Notes: generated by a model not told the origin, from the sequence alone. Shown: positions 1 through 4,548, numbered from the stretch's first letter. The stretch: 5,035 bases of DNA from Oscillospiraceae bacterium (GCA_018109965.1 JAGBFE010000060.1:1-5035); one strand, 5' to 3'. Program-made: numbers and translations.

Positions 1-87
1 GAAGAAAACAAAACCTATGAAGATTTCAAATGGATTTTGATACGTAAAGATGACAGTAATTGGTCTCACGTTGCCCACGAATACTAA
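1..87 (+). CDS. C-terminal end of an unidentified protein (partial)
   Basis: Frame 1 is open from the first base and ends at TAA 85-87, giving the last 28 residues of a protein whose start lies outside the window. The tail is polar and aromatic (for example KWILIRKDDSNW) and ends in HEY. Alternating hydrophobic residues followed by a charged turn and a tryptophan resemble the closing beta-strands of a small alpha/beta or NTF2-like domain, but this is only an impression and no family can be named. The reading is supported by the hairpin that follows about 60 bases later and by the next gene having its own promoter. A chance open frame of this length at a window edge cannot be excluded. Confidence 0.55.
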   Translation, partial: EENKTYEDFKWILIRKDDSNWSHVAHEY

Positions 88-147
88 ATTTCACAAAAAT
101 AATCGGTTCGCCAAATGATAATTTATCTGTCAGTTGTGCATATAATA

Positions 148-185
148 AACCACCCTATGTCATTTTGGCAAAGGGTGGTTATTTA
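148..185 (+). terminator. Probable intrinsic terminator of the upstream gene
   Basis: AACCACCCT at 148-156 pairs perfectly with AGGGTGGTT at 172-180 around a 15-base loop. The tail after the stem (ATTTATAT) is only moderately T-rich, so termination may be inefficient. It sits between the end of the partial gene at 87 and the promoter at 231, where a terminator is expected. Confidence 0.55.
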
Positions 186-230
186 TATCTTAAATCATTA
201 CGAAAGATAAAAGGAATTTTTATCCGCTGA

Positions 231-259
231 TTGTCATTATGCAGCAAATGTTGTATAAT
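231..259 (+). promoter_or_regulatory. Sigma-A promoter of the acetyltransferase gene
   Basis: TTGTCA (231-236) and TATAAT (254-259) are separated by exactly 17 bases, one mismatch from the vegetative consensus. Transcription should begin near 266, leaving a leader of about 30 bases before the ATG at 297. The TTG at 231 could be mistaken for a start codon of a longer protein, but it is the -35 element and cannot be transcribed from this promoter. Confidence 0.8.
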
Positions 260-296
260 TAAATCAATATTAAAAACAATACACGGGGAGAAAAAA

Positions 297-743
297 ATGG
301 AAATTAAAATTGTACCAACTGACAGTCAGGATTATGCAATGCTGGCACAAAAACTTGATGATTATTACTTTGAAATTGTAGGACCTGTGCAGGCAAGATA
401 TGCCGAGGTAAACAAGCCACACAATATGAACGCAATCTGTGTTGTTTACGAAAATGACCAGCCGATTGCCTGTGGTGCATGGAAAAAAATTGATGATGAA
501 ACAGCCGAAATCAAACGTATTTATGTTCTTCCCGAACATCGCCGCAAAGGCGCAGCTTCAATGATTGTAAAAGCTATGGAAGCAGATGCTGCCAAAACAG
601 GCAGACATCGTTTTATCCTGGAAACTGCCCGTACAACAGCAGATTCAGCATCGTTGTACATTTCGTTGGGCTATAAAGAAATTGACTATTACGGAAGCCC
701 TGCAGGTGCAGAAAACTGCCGTTGTTTTAAAAAGGAAATATAG
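297..743 (+). CDS. GNAT family N-acetyltransferase
   Basis: This 148-residue protein has the usual length of a single-domain GNAT acetyltransferase, which moves an acetyl group from acetyl-CoA to an amine and acts in the cytoplasm. Residues 71-95 hold motif A: a beta-strand (EIKRIYVLPEHR) followed by the acetyl-CoA pyrophosphate-binding loop RRKGAA (82-87) and helix. Residues 106-132 hold motif B (FILETARTTADSASLYISLGY), with Y121 near the usual place of the catalytic tyrosine and the typical LGY before the last strands. The ATG at 297 is chosen because GGGGAG (285-290) lies six bases upstream and the promoter at 231-259 excludes earlier starts. The gene stands alone, with its own promoter and a strong terminator. 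The substrate cannot be told: GNAT proteins act on antibiotics, polyamines, amino acids or protein N-termini, and neighbouring genes give no hint. The family is certain, the substrate unknown. Confidence 0.93.
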   Translation: MEIKIVPTDSQDYAMLAQKLDDYYFEIVGPVQARYAEVNKPHNMNAICVVYENDQPIACGAWKKIDDETAEIKRIYVLPEHRRKGAASMIVKAMEADAAKTGRHRFILETARTTADSASLYISLGYKEIDYYGSPAGAENCRCFKKEI

Positions 744-749
744 CTGCTT

Positions 750-790
750 AAAACCGTTATGCAAACTGACTGCATAGCGGTTTTGTTTTT
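750..790 (+). terminator. Intrinsic terminator of the acetyltransferase gene
   Basis: A 14-base-pair stem (750-763 with 771-784, one G-T wobble) closes a 7-base loop and runs into a T-rich tail (TTTTGTTTTT, 781-790). It begins 7 bases after the stop codon at 741-743. Confidence 0.9.
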
Positions 791-803
791 GTTATTATGC
801 CGA

Positions 804-832
804 TTGATTTTGTGTTTTTACAATCATATAAT
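804..832 (+). promoter_or_regulatory. Sigma-A promoter of the serine hydrolase gene
   Basis: TTGATT (804-809) and a perfect TATAAT (827-832) are 17 bases apart, predicting a start near 839 and a leader of about 30 bases. A weaker overlapping alternative, TTTACA (817-822) and TACTAT (840-845), also has 17-base spacing. The position directly after the upstream terminator supports an independent transcript. Confidence 0.75.
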
Positions 833-869
833 TAAAGCATACTATAACGGATTTTCTTGGAGGTCAGAT

Positions 870-2009
870 ATGAACTTTACAACAATGACAGTTTTTTTGA
901 ATACGTTGCCTCAAAAAGGAATCCCCGGAGTTGACTGTATCATCAAAAAAGGTTACGAAACAATATATCGCTACCACACAGGTTATGCAGACAGGGAAGA
1001 AAAAATTGAAATGAAGGGCGATGAACTGTTCAATCTTTATTCGGCAACAAAACCGATAACCTGCACAGCGGTTCTGCAGCTTTACGAAAAAGGCAAAATT
1101 CTGCTCAACGAGCCGGTATCCAATTATATTCCAGAATATAAAAATCTCAAAGTTCTGCATCGCCAGCCAAACAGCGAAAGCTATGTTGTGCCTGCACAGA
1201 AACCAATGACAATTATGCAGCTGCTCACAATGACATCAGGGCTGGACTACGACCTTGATACCCCCGAAATCCGCAAGGTTGTGGAAGCTACAGACGGCAG
1301 GGCACCTACAATGGAGGTGGCCAGGGCACTTGCTGCAAAACCTCTTTCTTTTGAACCCGGTGAGCATTGGCAGTACAGCTTGTCCCACGATGTGCTGGGT
1401 GCACTTGTGGAGGCAGTAAGCGGGCAGAATTTTGAAGACTACTTGAGAGAAAACATTTTTGACCACTGCGAAATGAAGGATACAACATTCGCTTTTACCC
1501 CAAAAGTTGAAAAACGTATGATGGCACAGTATATCCGCAATATCGAAACAGGGGAAGTTACCCGCACCGAAAGCAAAAGCCGACACACTCTTGGCAGTGA
1601 ATATCAAAGCGGTGGCGGCGGACTTATTTCATCGGTCAATGACTATTCAAATTTTGTTGCAGCTATGGCAAATGGCGGCTACAGCCACACTGGCAAACGT
1701 ATTTTAAGCCAGCAGACTATCGATTTTATGCGTGCAAACCATCTTACGCCTCAGCAGATGTCAGATTACAACTGGGCACATCTGAAAGGCTATGGCTATG
1801 GTCTTGGTGTACGCACCCACATCACATATGCAGGCAGTGACTCAAACAGTCCTATAGGAGAATTTGGATGGGCAGGGGCAGCAGGATGTTATCTGCTCAT
1901 CGACCCCGAAAACAAAATCAGTATGTTCTATACACAGCATATGTTAAATAATATGGAAACATATGTTCATCCAAGGCTCAGATCAATTTTGTATTCCTGC
2001 CTTGAATAA
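870..2009 (+). CDS. Serine hydrolase, class C beta-lactamase / family VIII esterase type
   Basis: This 379-residue protein belongs to the beta-lactamase superfamily (Pfam PF00144, serine-type penicillin-binding fold). The nucleophile motif SxxK is S58-A-T-K61, followed by the amphipathic helix LQLYEKGKILLNEPV. The second motif is Y169-S-L in QYSLSHDVLGALVEAVSG, where class C enzymes have YxN. A Gly-rich segment SGGGGLISSVNDYSNF spans 247-262. The third motif is W334-A-G in FGWAGAAGC, in place of the KTG/HTG of true beta-lactamases. W-x-G and a non-Asn second motif are known from family VIII carboxylesterases, so ester or amide hydrolysis is more likely than beta-lactam resistance; this is inference. 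No signal peptide is visible at the chosen start, so it is probably cytoplasmic. The ATG at 870 follows GGAGG (859-863) by six bases. The frame is open further upstream to an ATG at 759, but that codon lies inside the preceding terminator, before the promoter. The gene is monocistronic. Confidence 0.9.
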   Translation: MNFTTMTVFLNTLPQKGIPGVDCIIKKGYETIYRYHTGYADREEKIEMKGDELFNLYSATKPITCTAVLQLYEKGKILLNEPVSNYIPEYKNLKVLHRQPNSESYVVPAQKPMTIMQLLTMTSGLDYDLDTPEIRKVVEATDGRAPTMEVARALAAKPLSFEPGEHWQYSLSHDVLGALVEAVSGQNFEDYLRENIFDHCEMKDTTFAFTPKVEKRMMAQYIRNIETGEVTRTESKSRHTLGSEYQSGGGGLISSVNDYSNFVAAMANGGYSHTGKRILSQQTIDFMRANHLTPQQMSDYNWAHLKGYGYGLGVRTHITYAGSDSNSPIGEFGWAGAAGCYLLIDPENKISMFYTQHMLNNMETYVHPRLRSILYSCLE

Positions 2010-2027
2010 AAAAGAACAATAAAAAAC

Positions 2028-2072
2028 AAAAGCGATTTTGCAGCACATATCAGTGCTGTAAAATCGCTTTTT
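2028..2072. terminator. Bidirectional terminator between converging genes
   Basis: A 19-base-pair stem (2028-2046 with 2053-2071, one G-T wobble at 2040/2059) closes a 6-base loop. On the + strand it ends in TTTTT (2068-2072); on the minus strand its A-rich left flank (2020-2031) gives a T-rich tail. It can therefore end both the hydrolase transcript (stop at 2009) and the converging minus-strand transcript (stop at 2122). Confidence 0.9.
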
Positions 2073-2121
2073 ATAAACAAAAAATAAATCAAAGGAATAG
2101 TAATCGGCAGGCTGTACGGAT

Positions 2122-2541
2122 TTACTTATGGCAGCTGTGACTGCTGCAATTATGTGTGCCGCAGCTGTGTTCACCACAGTTGTGTTCGCCGTTGCCGTGT
2201 TCATGGTCGTGATGGTCGCATCTGACATTTGGGTTATAGCCAAGACTGTTCATAAGCAAAGCTTCCACTGCTGCATCACAGGAGCCGCTTACACCGCCAT
2301 AGAGTTTGATGCCTGCGTTTGCAAGAGCTGTCTGTGCACCGCCGCCTATGCCTCCGCAGATAAGAATATCAGCACCGATAATTTTCAAAAGACCAGCCAA
2401 AGCACCATGTCCCTGACCATTTGTGTCAACCACTTTGGAAGATACAATTTTGTTGCCTTCAACTTCATAAACTTTGAACTGCGCTGTATGACCAAAGTGC
2501 TGGAACACCTTTCCGTTTTCATAAGTAACTGCAATTTTCAT
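2122..2541 (-). CDS. NifB/NifX-type iron-molybdenum cluster-binding protein with His/Cys-rich tail
   Basis: The protein has 139 residues. Residues 1-105 match the dinitrogenase iron-molybdenum cofactor family (PF02579): start MKIAVTYENGKVFQHFGHT, then the central loop ADILICGGIGGGAQTAL (57-73) and KLYGGVSGSCDAAVEALL. Members are small cytoplasmic carriers or binders of metal-sulfur clusters (NifX, NafY, the C-terminal part of NifB). Stand-alone copies are common in non-diazotrophic anaerobes and their role is mostly unknown. Residues 107-139 are an added tail with nine His and five Cys, ending in four H-x-C units spaced every five residues (HNCGE, HSCGT, HNCSS, HSC), which strongly suggests metal binding. 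The start is fixed by family alignment, although the Shine-Dalgarno is poor: the nearest AGGA (2558-2561) is 16 bases away. The DUF134 gene lies 212 bases upstream on the same strand, a pairing seen in other genomes. No nitrogenase gene is in the window. Confidence 0.9.
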   Translation of the reverse strand: MKIAVTYENGKVFQHFGHTAQFKVYEVEGNKIVSSKVVDTNGQGHGALAGLLKIIGADILICGGIGGGAQTALANAGIKLYGGVSGSCDAAVEALLMNSLGYNPNVRCDHHDHEHGNGEHNCGEHSCGTHNCSSHSCHK

Positions 2542-2549
2542 AATAAATT

Positions 2550-2563
2550 TTGGTATATCCTGA
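2550..2563. promoter_or_regulatory. Possible third operator copy before the NifB/NifX-type gene
   Basis: TTGGTATATCCTGA matches 11 of 14 positions of the perfect palindrome TTGGTATATACCAA found at the DUF134 promoter, with the left half intact. It lies 9 bases before the start codon of the minus-strand gene ending at 2122. A further half-site, ATATACC, is at 2589-2595. Shared control with the DUF134 gene is inferred. Confidence 0.4.
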
Positions 2564-2753
2564 AAGACTCACCTGACAAGTCACATCAATATACCGTCTC
2601 CTTTCTGTTAACTATCTTAAAACCGTTGGTTATTACGATTAAAAAACATTGTAAAATATGCAAATGTGTGTTTATTTATATTTTCCATAACAAACCTGTC
2701 TGTGACTTATCACACATCATCTTTATAGCAAACATTAAACAGCAAAACAGTTT

Positions 2754-3107
2754 TTATCTTGCTTTGCATTTTTGCTGACCGTGCTTTTGACATCCACCGC
2801 ATTCACAGTGGGATTCTTTTCCGTCACAAAGGCGATAGTTGCCGCCTTCAATTCGGATAGTGCATCCACCCACAAGAGCAGAGGCCAGCTTTTTTCGTGC
2901 CGTATCACATATCAGCTGTGCAGTTGCACGGGATACCTGCATATATTCTGCACATTGTTCCTGTGAAAAACCTTCATAGTCCACCAGACGAATACATTCA
3001 TATTCATCAACGGTCAGAATCACAGATTCTTCTTTGGAGGAGTTGGCAGCAAATGTAGTTGCAACAGGCATTCTGCAAACCTTGCGGCATTTTCTCGGTC
3101 TGGGCAT
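2754..3107 (-). CDS. DUF134 family putative DNA-binding regulator
   Basis: This 117-residue protein carries the DUF134 signature (PF02001): the start MPRPRKCRKVCRMP, then LTVDEYECIRLVDYEGFSQE (31-50), the helix-turn-helix QEQCAEYMQVSRATAQLICDTARKKLA (49-75, resembling sigma-70 region 4), and IEGGNYRLC (86-94). DUF134 proteins are presumed transcription regulators; no ligand is firmly established. The C-terminus adds a Cys/His cluster (C94, H100, C101, C103, C106, H109, C114) that could bind a metal ion or iron-sulfur cluster and make DNA binding respond to it; this is inference. The ATG at 3107 follows AAAGGAG (3117-3123) by nine bases and matches the family start. The promoter at 3141-3169 is overlapped by palindromic sites, suggesting self-control. 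No terminator separates the gene from the NifB/NifX-type gene downstream, so the two may share a transcript. Confidence 0.9.
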   Translation of the reverse strand: MPRPRKCRKVCRMPVATTFAANSSKEESVILTVDEYECIRLVDYEGFSQEQCAEYMQVSRATAQLICDTARKKLASALVGGCTIRIEGGNYRLCDGKESHCECGGCQKHGQQKCKAR

Positions 3108-3127
3108 TTAGCATTGCTCCTTTATTT

Positions 3128-3141
3128 TTGGTATATACCAA
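3128..3141. promoter_or_regulatory. Perfect palindromic operator at the DUF134 start point
   Basis: TTGGTATATACCAA is a perfect 14-base palindrome. It touches the -10 box at 3141 and is centred on the predicted transcription start (about 3134, minus strand), a typical repressor position. The DUF134 protein itself is the natural candidate to bind it. Confidence 0.65.
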
Positions 3142-3169
3142 TTATATTGCGGTTTTTGGTATATGTCAA
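3141..3169 (-). promoter_or_regulatory. Consensus sigma-A promoter of the DUF134 gene
   Basis: On the minus strand TTGACA (3169-3164) and TATAAT (3146-3141) are both perfect and are separated by exactly 17 bases. A promoter this strong with operator-like palindromes on both elements suggests expression that is normally held down by a repressor. Confidence 0.88.
3156..3169. promoter_or_regulatory. Second operator-like site over the DUF134 -35 box
   Basis: TTGGTATATGTCAA differs from the perfect palindrome at 3128-3141 by two bases and includes the whole -35 hexamer. The two sites are 28 bases apart centre to centre. Part of the similarity on the right side is forced by the -35 sequence, but the TTGGTATAT half is not. 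Confidence 0.55.
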
Positions 3170-3227
3170 TAACTGGAGATAAAAATTATAAAGTTTTATA
3201 ACCATTTGTCAGAGTAAAACAGACAAC

Positions 3228-3253
3228 AAAAAAGCCAGCCCAAAAGGCTGGCT
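3228..3253 (-). terminator. Duplicated tRNA terminator (copy beside the tRNA fragment)
   Basis: AGCCAGCC (3233-3240) pairs with GGCTGGCT (3246-3253) around a 5-base loop; on the minus strand it is followed by a run of six T (3233-3228). It matches the terminator of the intact tRNA at 3487-3513 almost base for base and belongs to the duplicated segment 3228-3300. Confidence 0.85.
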
Positions 3254-3258
3254 ATATG

Positions 3259-3300
3259 TGGTTGCGGAGGCTGGATTTGAACGGGCGACCTTCGGGTTAT
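3259..3300 (-). pseudogene. 3' half of tRNA-fMet (tRNA fragment)
   Basis: On the minus strand this segment ends in the same CTCCGCAACCA acceptor end and TTCAAAT T-loop as the intact tRNA at 3519-3595, with 39 of 42 bases identical. Identity stops abruptly inside the anticodon loop at GGGTTAT (3294-3300). No D arm or 5' acceptor strand follows in the right place. The T stem reads GCCCG against CCAGC, with two mispairs, so the arm is broken. It is best read as a non-functional fragment left by duplication or integration. It might instead be the tRNA-like 3' end of a longer structured RNA. Confidence 0.75.
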
Positions 3301-3457
3301 CGCTTCGCGCCGGTCACCGTCGTGTGTCGCATACTGCAGCCTCGGCAGGCTCGGCTTTGTCTGCTCGCACTTTGGGTGACACCGCTCACAAAAAATAGTC
3401 CACCGGACTGTTTTCACCTCGCTAACCCAACGAGCACGCTCGTCGTGCTCATAACCC
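3301..3457. other. GC-richer, hairpin-rich insert of unknown nature
   Basis: Identity to the tRNA ends at 3300 and this stretch is clearly richer in G+C than the flanks. It contains hairpins at 3338-3351 (AGCCT/AGGCT) and 3432-3450 (GAGCACG/CGTGCTC), plus a terminator-like stem at 3392-3414. GGTCACC near its start could pair with GGTGAC near 3375. It is bounded by GGGTTAT (3294-3300) and its inverse ATAACCC (3451-3457). Read on the minus strand, 3457-3438 is GGGTTATGAGCACGACGAGC, 19 of 20 bases the same as 3554-3573 of the intact tRNA but in the opposite orientation. Short open frames cross it on both strands, but they run into tRNA sequence and are not credible genes. No transposase or integrase is present. 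Confidence 0.6.
3390..3415 (-). terminator. Terminator-like hairpin inside the insert
   Basis: AGTCC (3397-3401) and GGACT (3405-3409) with flanking A-T pairs and one T-G wobble make a stem of about ten pairs around a 3-base loop. On the minus strand it is followed by six T. It is the middle one of three minus-strand terminators in tandem (3487-3513, 3390-3415, 3228-3253). Confidence 0.6.
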
Positions 3458-3486
3458 TGTGATATAAAATATTTAATTTAAAGCAC

Positions 3487-3513
3487 AAAAAAAGCCAGCC
3501 TAAAAGGCTGGCT
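3487..3513 (-). terminator. Terminator of the tRNA-fMet gene
   Basis: AGCCAGCC (3493-3500) and GGCTGGCT (3506-3513) form an 8-bp stem with a 5-base loop; on the minus strand seven T follow (3493-3487). It begins 5 bases beyond the CCA end of the tRNA. Confidence 0.92.
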
Positions 3514-3518
3514 GTATG

Positions 3519-3595
<77 letters not shown>

Positions 3596-3611
3596 ATATC
3601 GATGTAAAGTT

Positions 3612-3640
3612 ATTATATCACGGTGTATAGTTGTTGTCAA
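3612..3640 (-). promoter_or_regulatory. Consensus promoter of the tRNA-fMet gene
   Basis: On the minus strand TTGACA (3640-3635) and TATAAT (3617-3612) are perfect and exactly 17 bases apart. The predicted start is near 3605, about ten bases before the mature tRNA 5' end at 3595, as expected for a short precursor trimmed by RNase P. Confidence 0.9.
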
Positions 3641-3665
3641 TATGTTTTTTACATAAAACATATTG
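3638..3665. repeat. 28-bp inverted repeat upstream of the tRNA promoter
   Basis: CAATATGTTTT (3638-3648) and AAAACATATTG (3655-3665) are perfect inverted copies around TTACAT. The right-hand edge on the minus strand overlaps the -35 box of the tRNA promoter by three bases. It may be a protein-binding site, or an AT-rich activating element or weak terminator for the racemase gene; the sequence does not decide. Confidence 0.5.
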
Positions 3666-3699
3666 TTACAATAATTGCGGTTTTGCGACAATAAAGCAT

Positions 3700-3715
3700 G
3701 GATTTGGTCAAATCC
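3700..3715 (-). terminator. Weak hairpin after the racemase gene
   Basis: GGATTT and AAATCC form a 6-bp stem with a 4-base loop starting 6 bases beyond the stop codon of the minus-strand racemase gene. No run of T follows, so termination is doubtful. Confidence 0.25.
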
Positions 3716-3720
3716 GATTG

Positions 3721-4368
3721 TTATTTTCTGTTTTCAAGAATATCCAGCATCTGTCTGCTTGGATTTATAACTTCAATATCAACATTTTCACGTATTTCTT
3801 TTTCTATGTACGGAAAATGTGTACAGCCGAGAATGATAGCATCACAACCGATGTTGACAAAACTGTCACAAAGCTGCCTGAGATGATATTTTTCGTATAT
3901 TTCAGATGACGGAATATTATCTTCTATTGCAAAAACAACAGGCAATATGCCTGCACCAAAAACACAGCACTGCGGGTTTTCGGCAAGGATAACCTTTTCA
4001 ATACCTGCAAGGCTCTGGCAGTTTGCTGCAAAAACCGAAAGTCTGCCATATTCCTTTGCACAAAGCTTGTAAACGTCCAAAGGAGTGACTGTGCACACAG
4101 GCAAAGCTGCTTTCAGTCTGTCAATATCGATGGCGGCAGAAAGAGAGTTGCAATATACAAAAATGCCTTCAGCACCGTTTTTTATCATATTCAGGCACCC
4201 TTTTATAGCAACCTGAAGCAATTGTTCCTTGTACAGAACCTGCATTTCGGTCTGTTCACGGGGATCTTTGCTGCATGCAAAGCCAATGGCCTCAAAGCCT
4301 TGGGATACAGCGTAATCTATACCCATCTGGGTGTCTACAGGTGTGCCTGCAATAACTCCGATTTTCAT
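3721..4368 (-). CDS. Aspartate/glutamate racemase family protein (short form)
   Basis: The 215-residue protein belongs to the Asp/Glu racemase superfamily (PF01177), cytoplasmic cofactor-independent enzymes that use two cysteines to remove and re-add the alpha proton. The first cysteine is C73 in VYCNSLSAAID, where glutamate racemase has CNTA. The second is C182 in LGCTHFPYIEKEI, matching the GCTHYP of the family, with H184 beside it. The N-terminus (MKIGVIAGTPVDTQMGIDYA) lacks the DSGxGG loop of MurI, and the protein is about 50 residues shorter than MurI, so it is probably not the main cell-wall glutamate racemase. Aspartate racemase, a broader amino acid racemase, or a related decarboxylase or isomerase are all possible. 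The ATG at 4368 is preceded by AGGAG (4376-4380) at seven bases; the frame extends upstream to 4443 but without a ribosome site. It is transcribed away from the AI-2E family gene. Confidence 0.88.
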   Translation of the reverse strand: MKIGVIAGTPVDTQMGIDYAVSQGFEAIGFACSKDPREQTEMQVLYKEQLLQVAIKGCLNMIKNGAEGIFVYCNSLSAAIDIDRLKAALPVCTVTPLDVYKLCAKEYGRLSVFAANCQSLAGIEKVILAENPQCCVFGAGILPVVFAIEDNIPSSEIYEKYHLRQLCDSFVNIGCDAIILGCTHFPYIEKEIRENVDIEVINPSRQMLDILENRK

Positions 4369-4404
4369 ACAGATACTCCTTTTAGTACATAATAACCTTT
4401 GTTT

Positions 4405-4433
4405 ATGATAATACAAAATGGCTAAAAATGCAA
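4405..4433 (-). promoter_or_regulatory. Possible promoter of the racemase gene
   Basis: On the minus strand TTGCAT (4433-4428) and TATCAT (4410-4405) have 17-base spacing. An overlapping TATTAT (4413-4408) is an alternative -10. Neither is strong; the site is proposed because the gene needs a promoter in this divergent intergenic stretch. Confidence 0.4.
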
Positions 4434-4497
4434 TTGAAAACATTTTGCGGAAATAACGGTTATTAAAATGATAAATAGGTGAAATCAGTAGATTTTT

Positions 4498-4525
4498 TTG
4501 TGTAAATATGATAACATAGTATAAT
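4498..4525 (+). promoter_or_regulatory. Probable promoter of the AI-2E family gene
   Basis: A perfect TATAAT -10 box lies at 4520-4525 with TTGTGT (4498-4503) 16 bases upstream. The predicted start near 4532 would leave a very short leader before the GGAG site at 4539-4542. The rest of the 180-base divergent region shows only a small palindrome, AATAAC-G-GTTATT, at 4452-4464. Confidence 0.65.
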
Positions 4526-4548
4526 AGATTTATAGTATGGAGACAGAT

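Noticed and set aside
231..296. Extension of the acetyltransferase to a TTG start at 231
   Set aside because: The TTG is the -35 box of the gene's promoter, and a good ribosome site precedes the ATG at 297.
759..869. Longer serine hydrolase starting at ATG 759, with a hydrophobic N-terminus resembling a signal peptide
   Set aside because: The extension lies inside the preceding terminator and upstream of the promoter; GGAGG six bases before ATG 870 marks the true start.
2128..2778. 216-residue + strand open frame opposite the NifB/NifX-type gene
   Set aside because: It is the antisense shadow of a well-supported family gene, has no ribosome site, and its Cys-rich start mirrors the His/Cys tail codons on the other strand.
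2122..3107. Part of a nitrogenase or nitrogen-fixation gene cluster
   Set aside because: Only a stand-alone PF02579 protein and a DUF134 regulator are present; both are widespread in bacteria that do not fix nitrogen.
3259..3335. A second functional tRNA gene
   Set aside because: Identity to tRNA-fMet stops in the anticodon loop, the T stem has two mispairs, and no 5' acceptor or D arm follows.
3196..3462. Short open frames on both strands across the tRNA fragment and insert
   Set aside because: They translate tRNA sequence (for example RRSPVQIQPPQP from the tRNA 3' end) and have no family resemblance or convincing ribosome site; such frames are common artefacts beside tRNA genes.
3631..3909. 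92-residue + strand open frame
   Set aside because: It overlaps the tRNA promoter and the antisense of the racemase gene and has no ribosome site or known motif.
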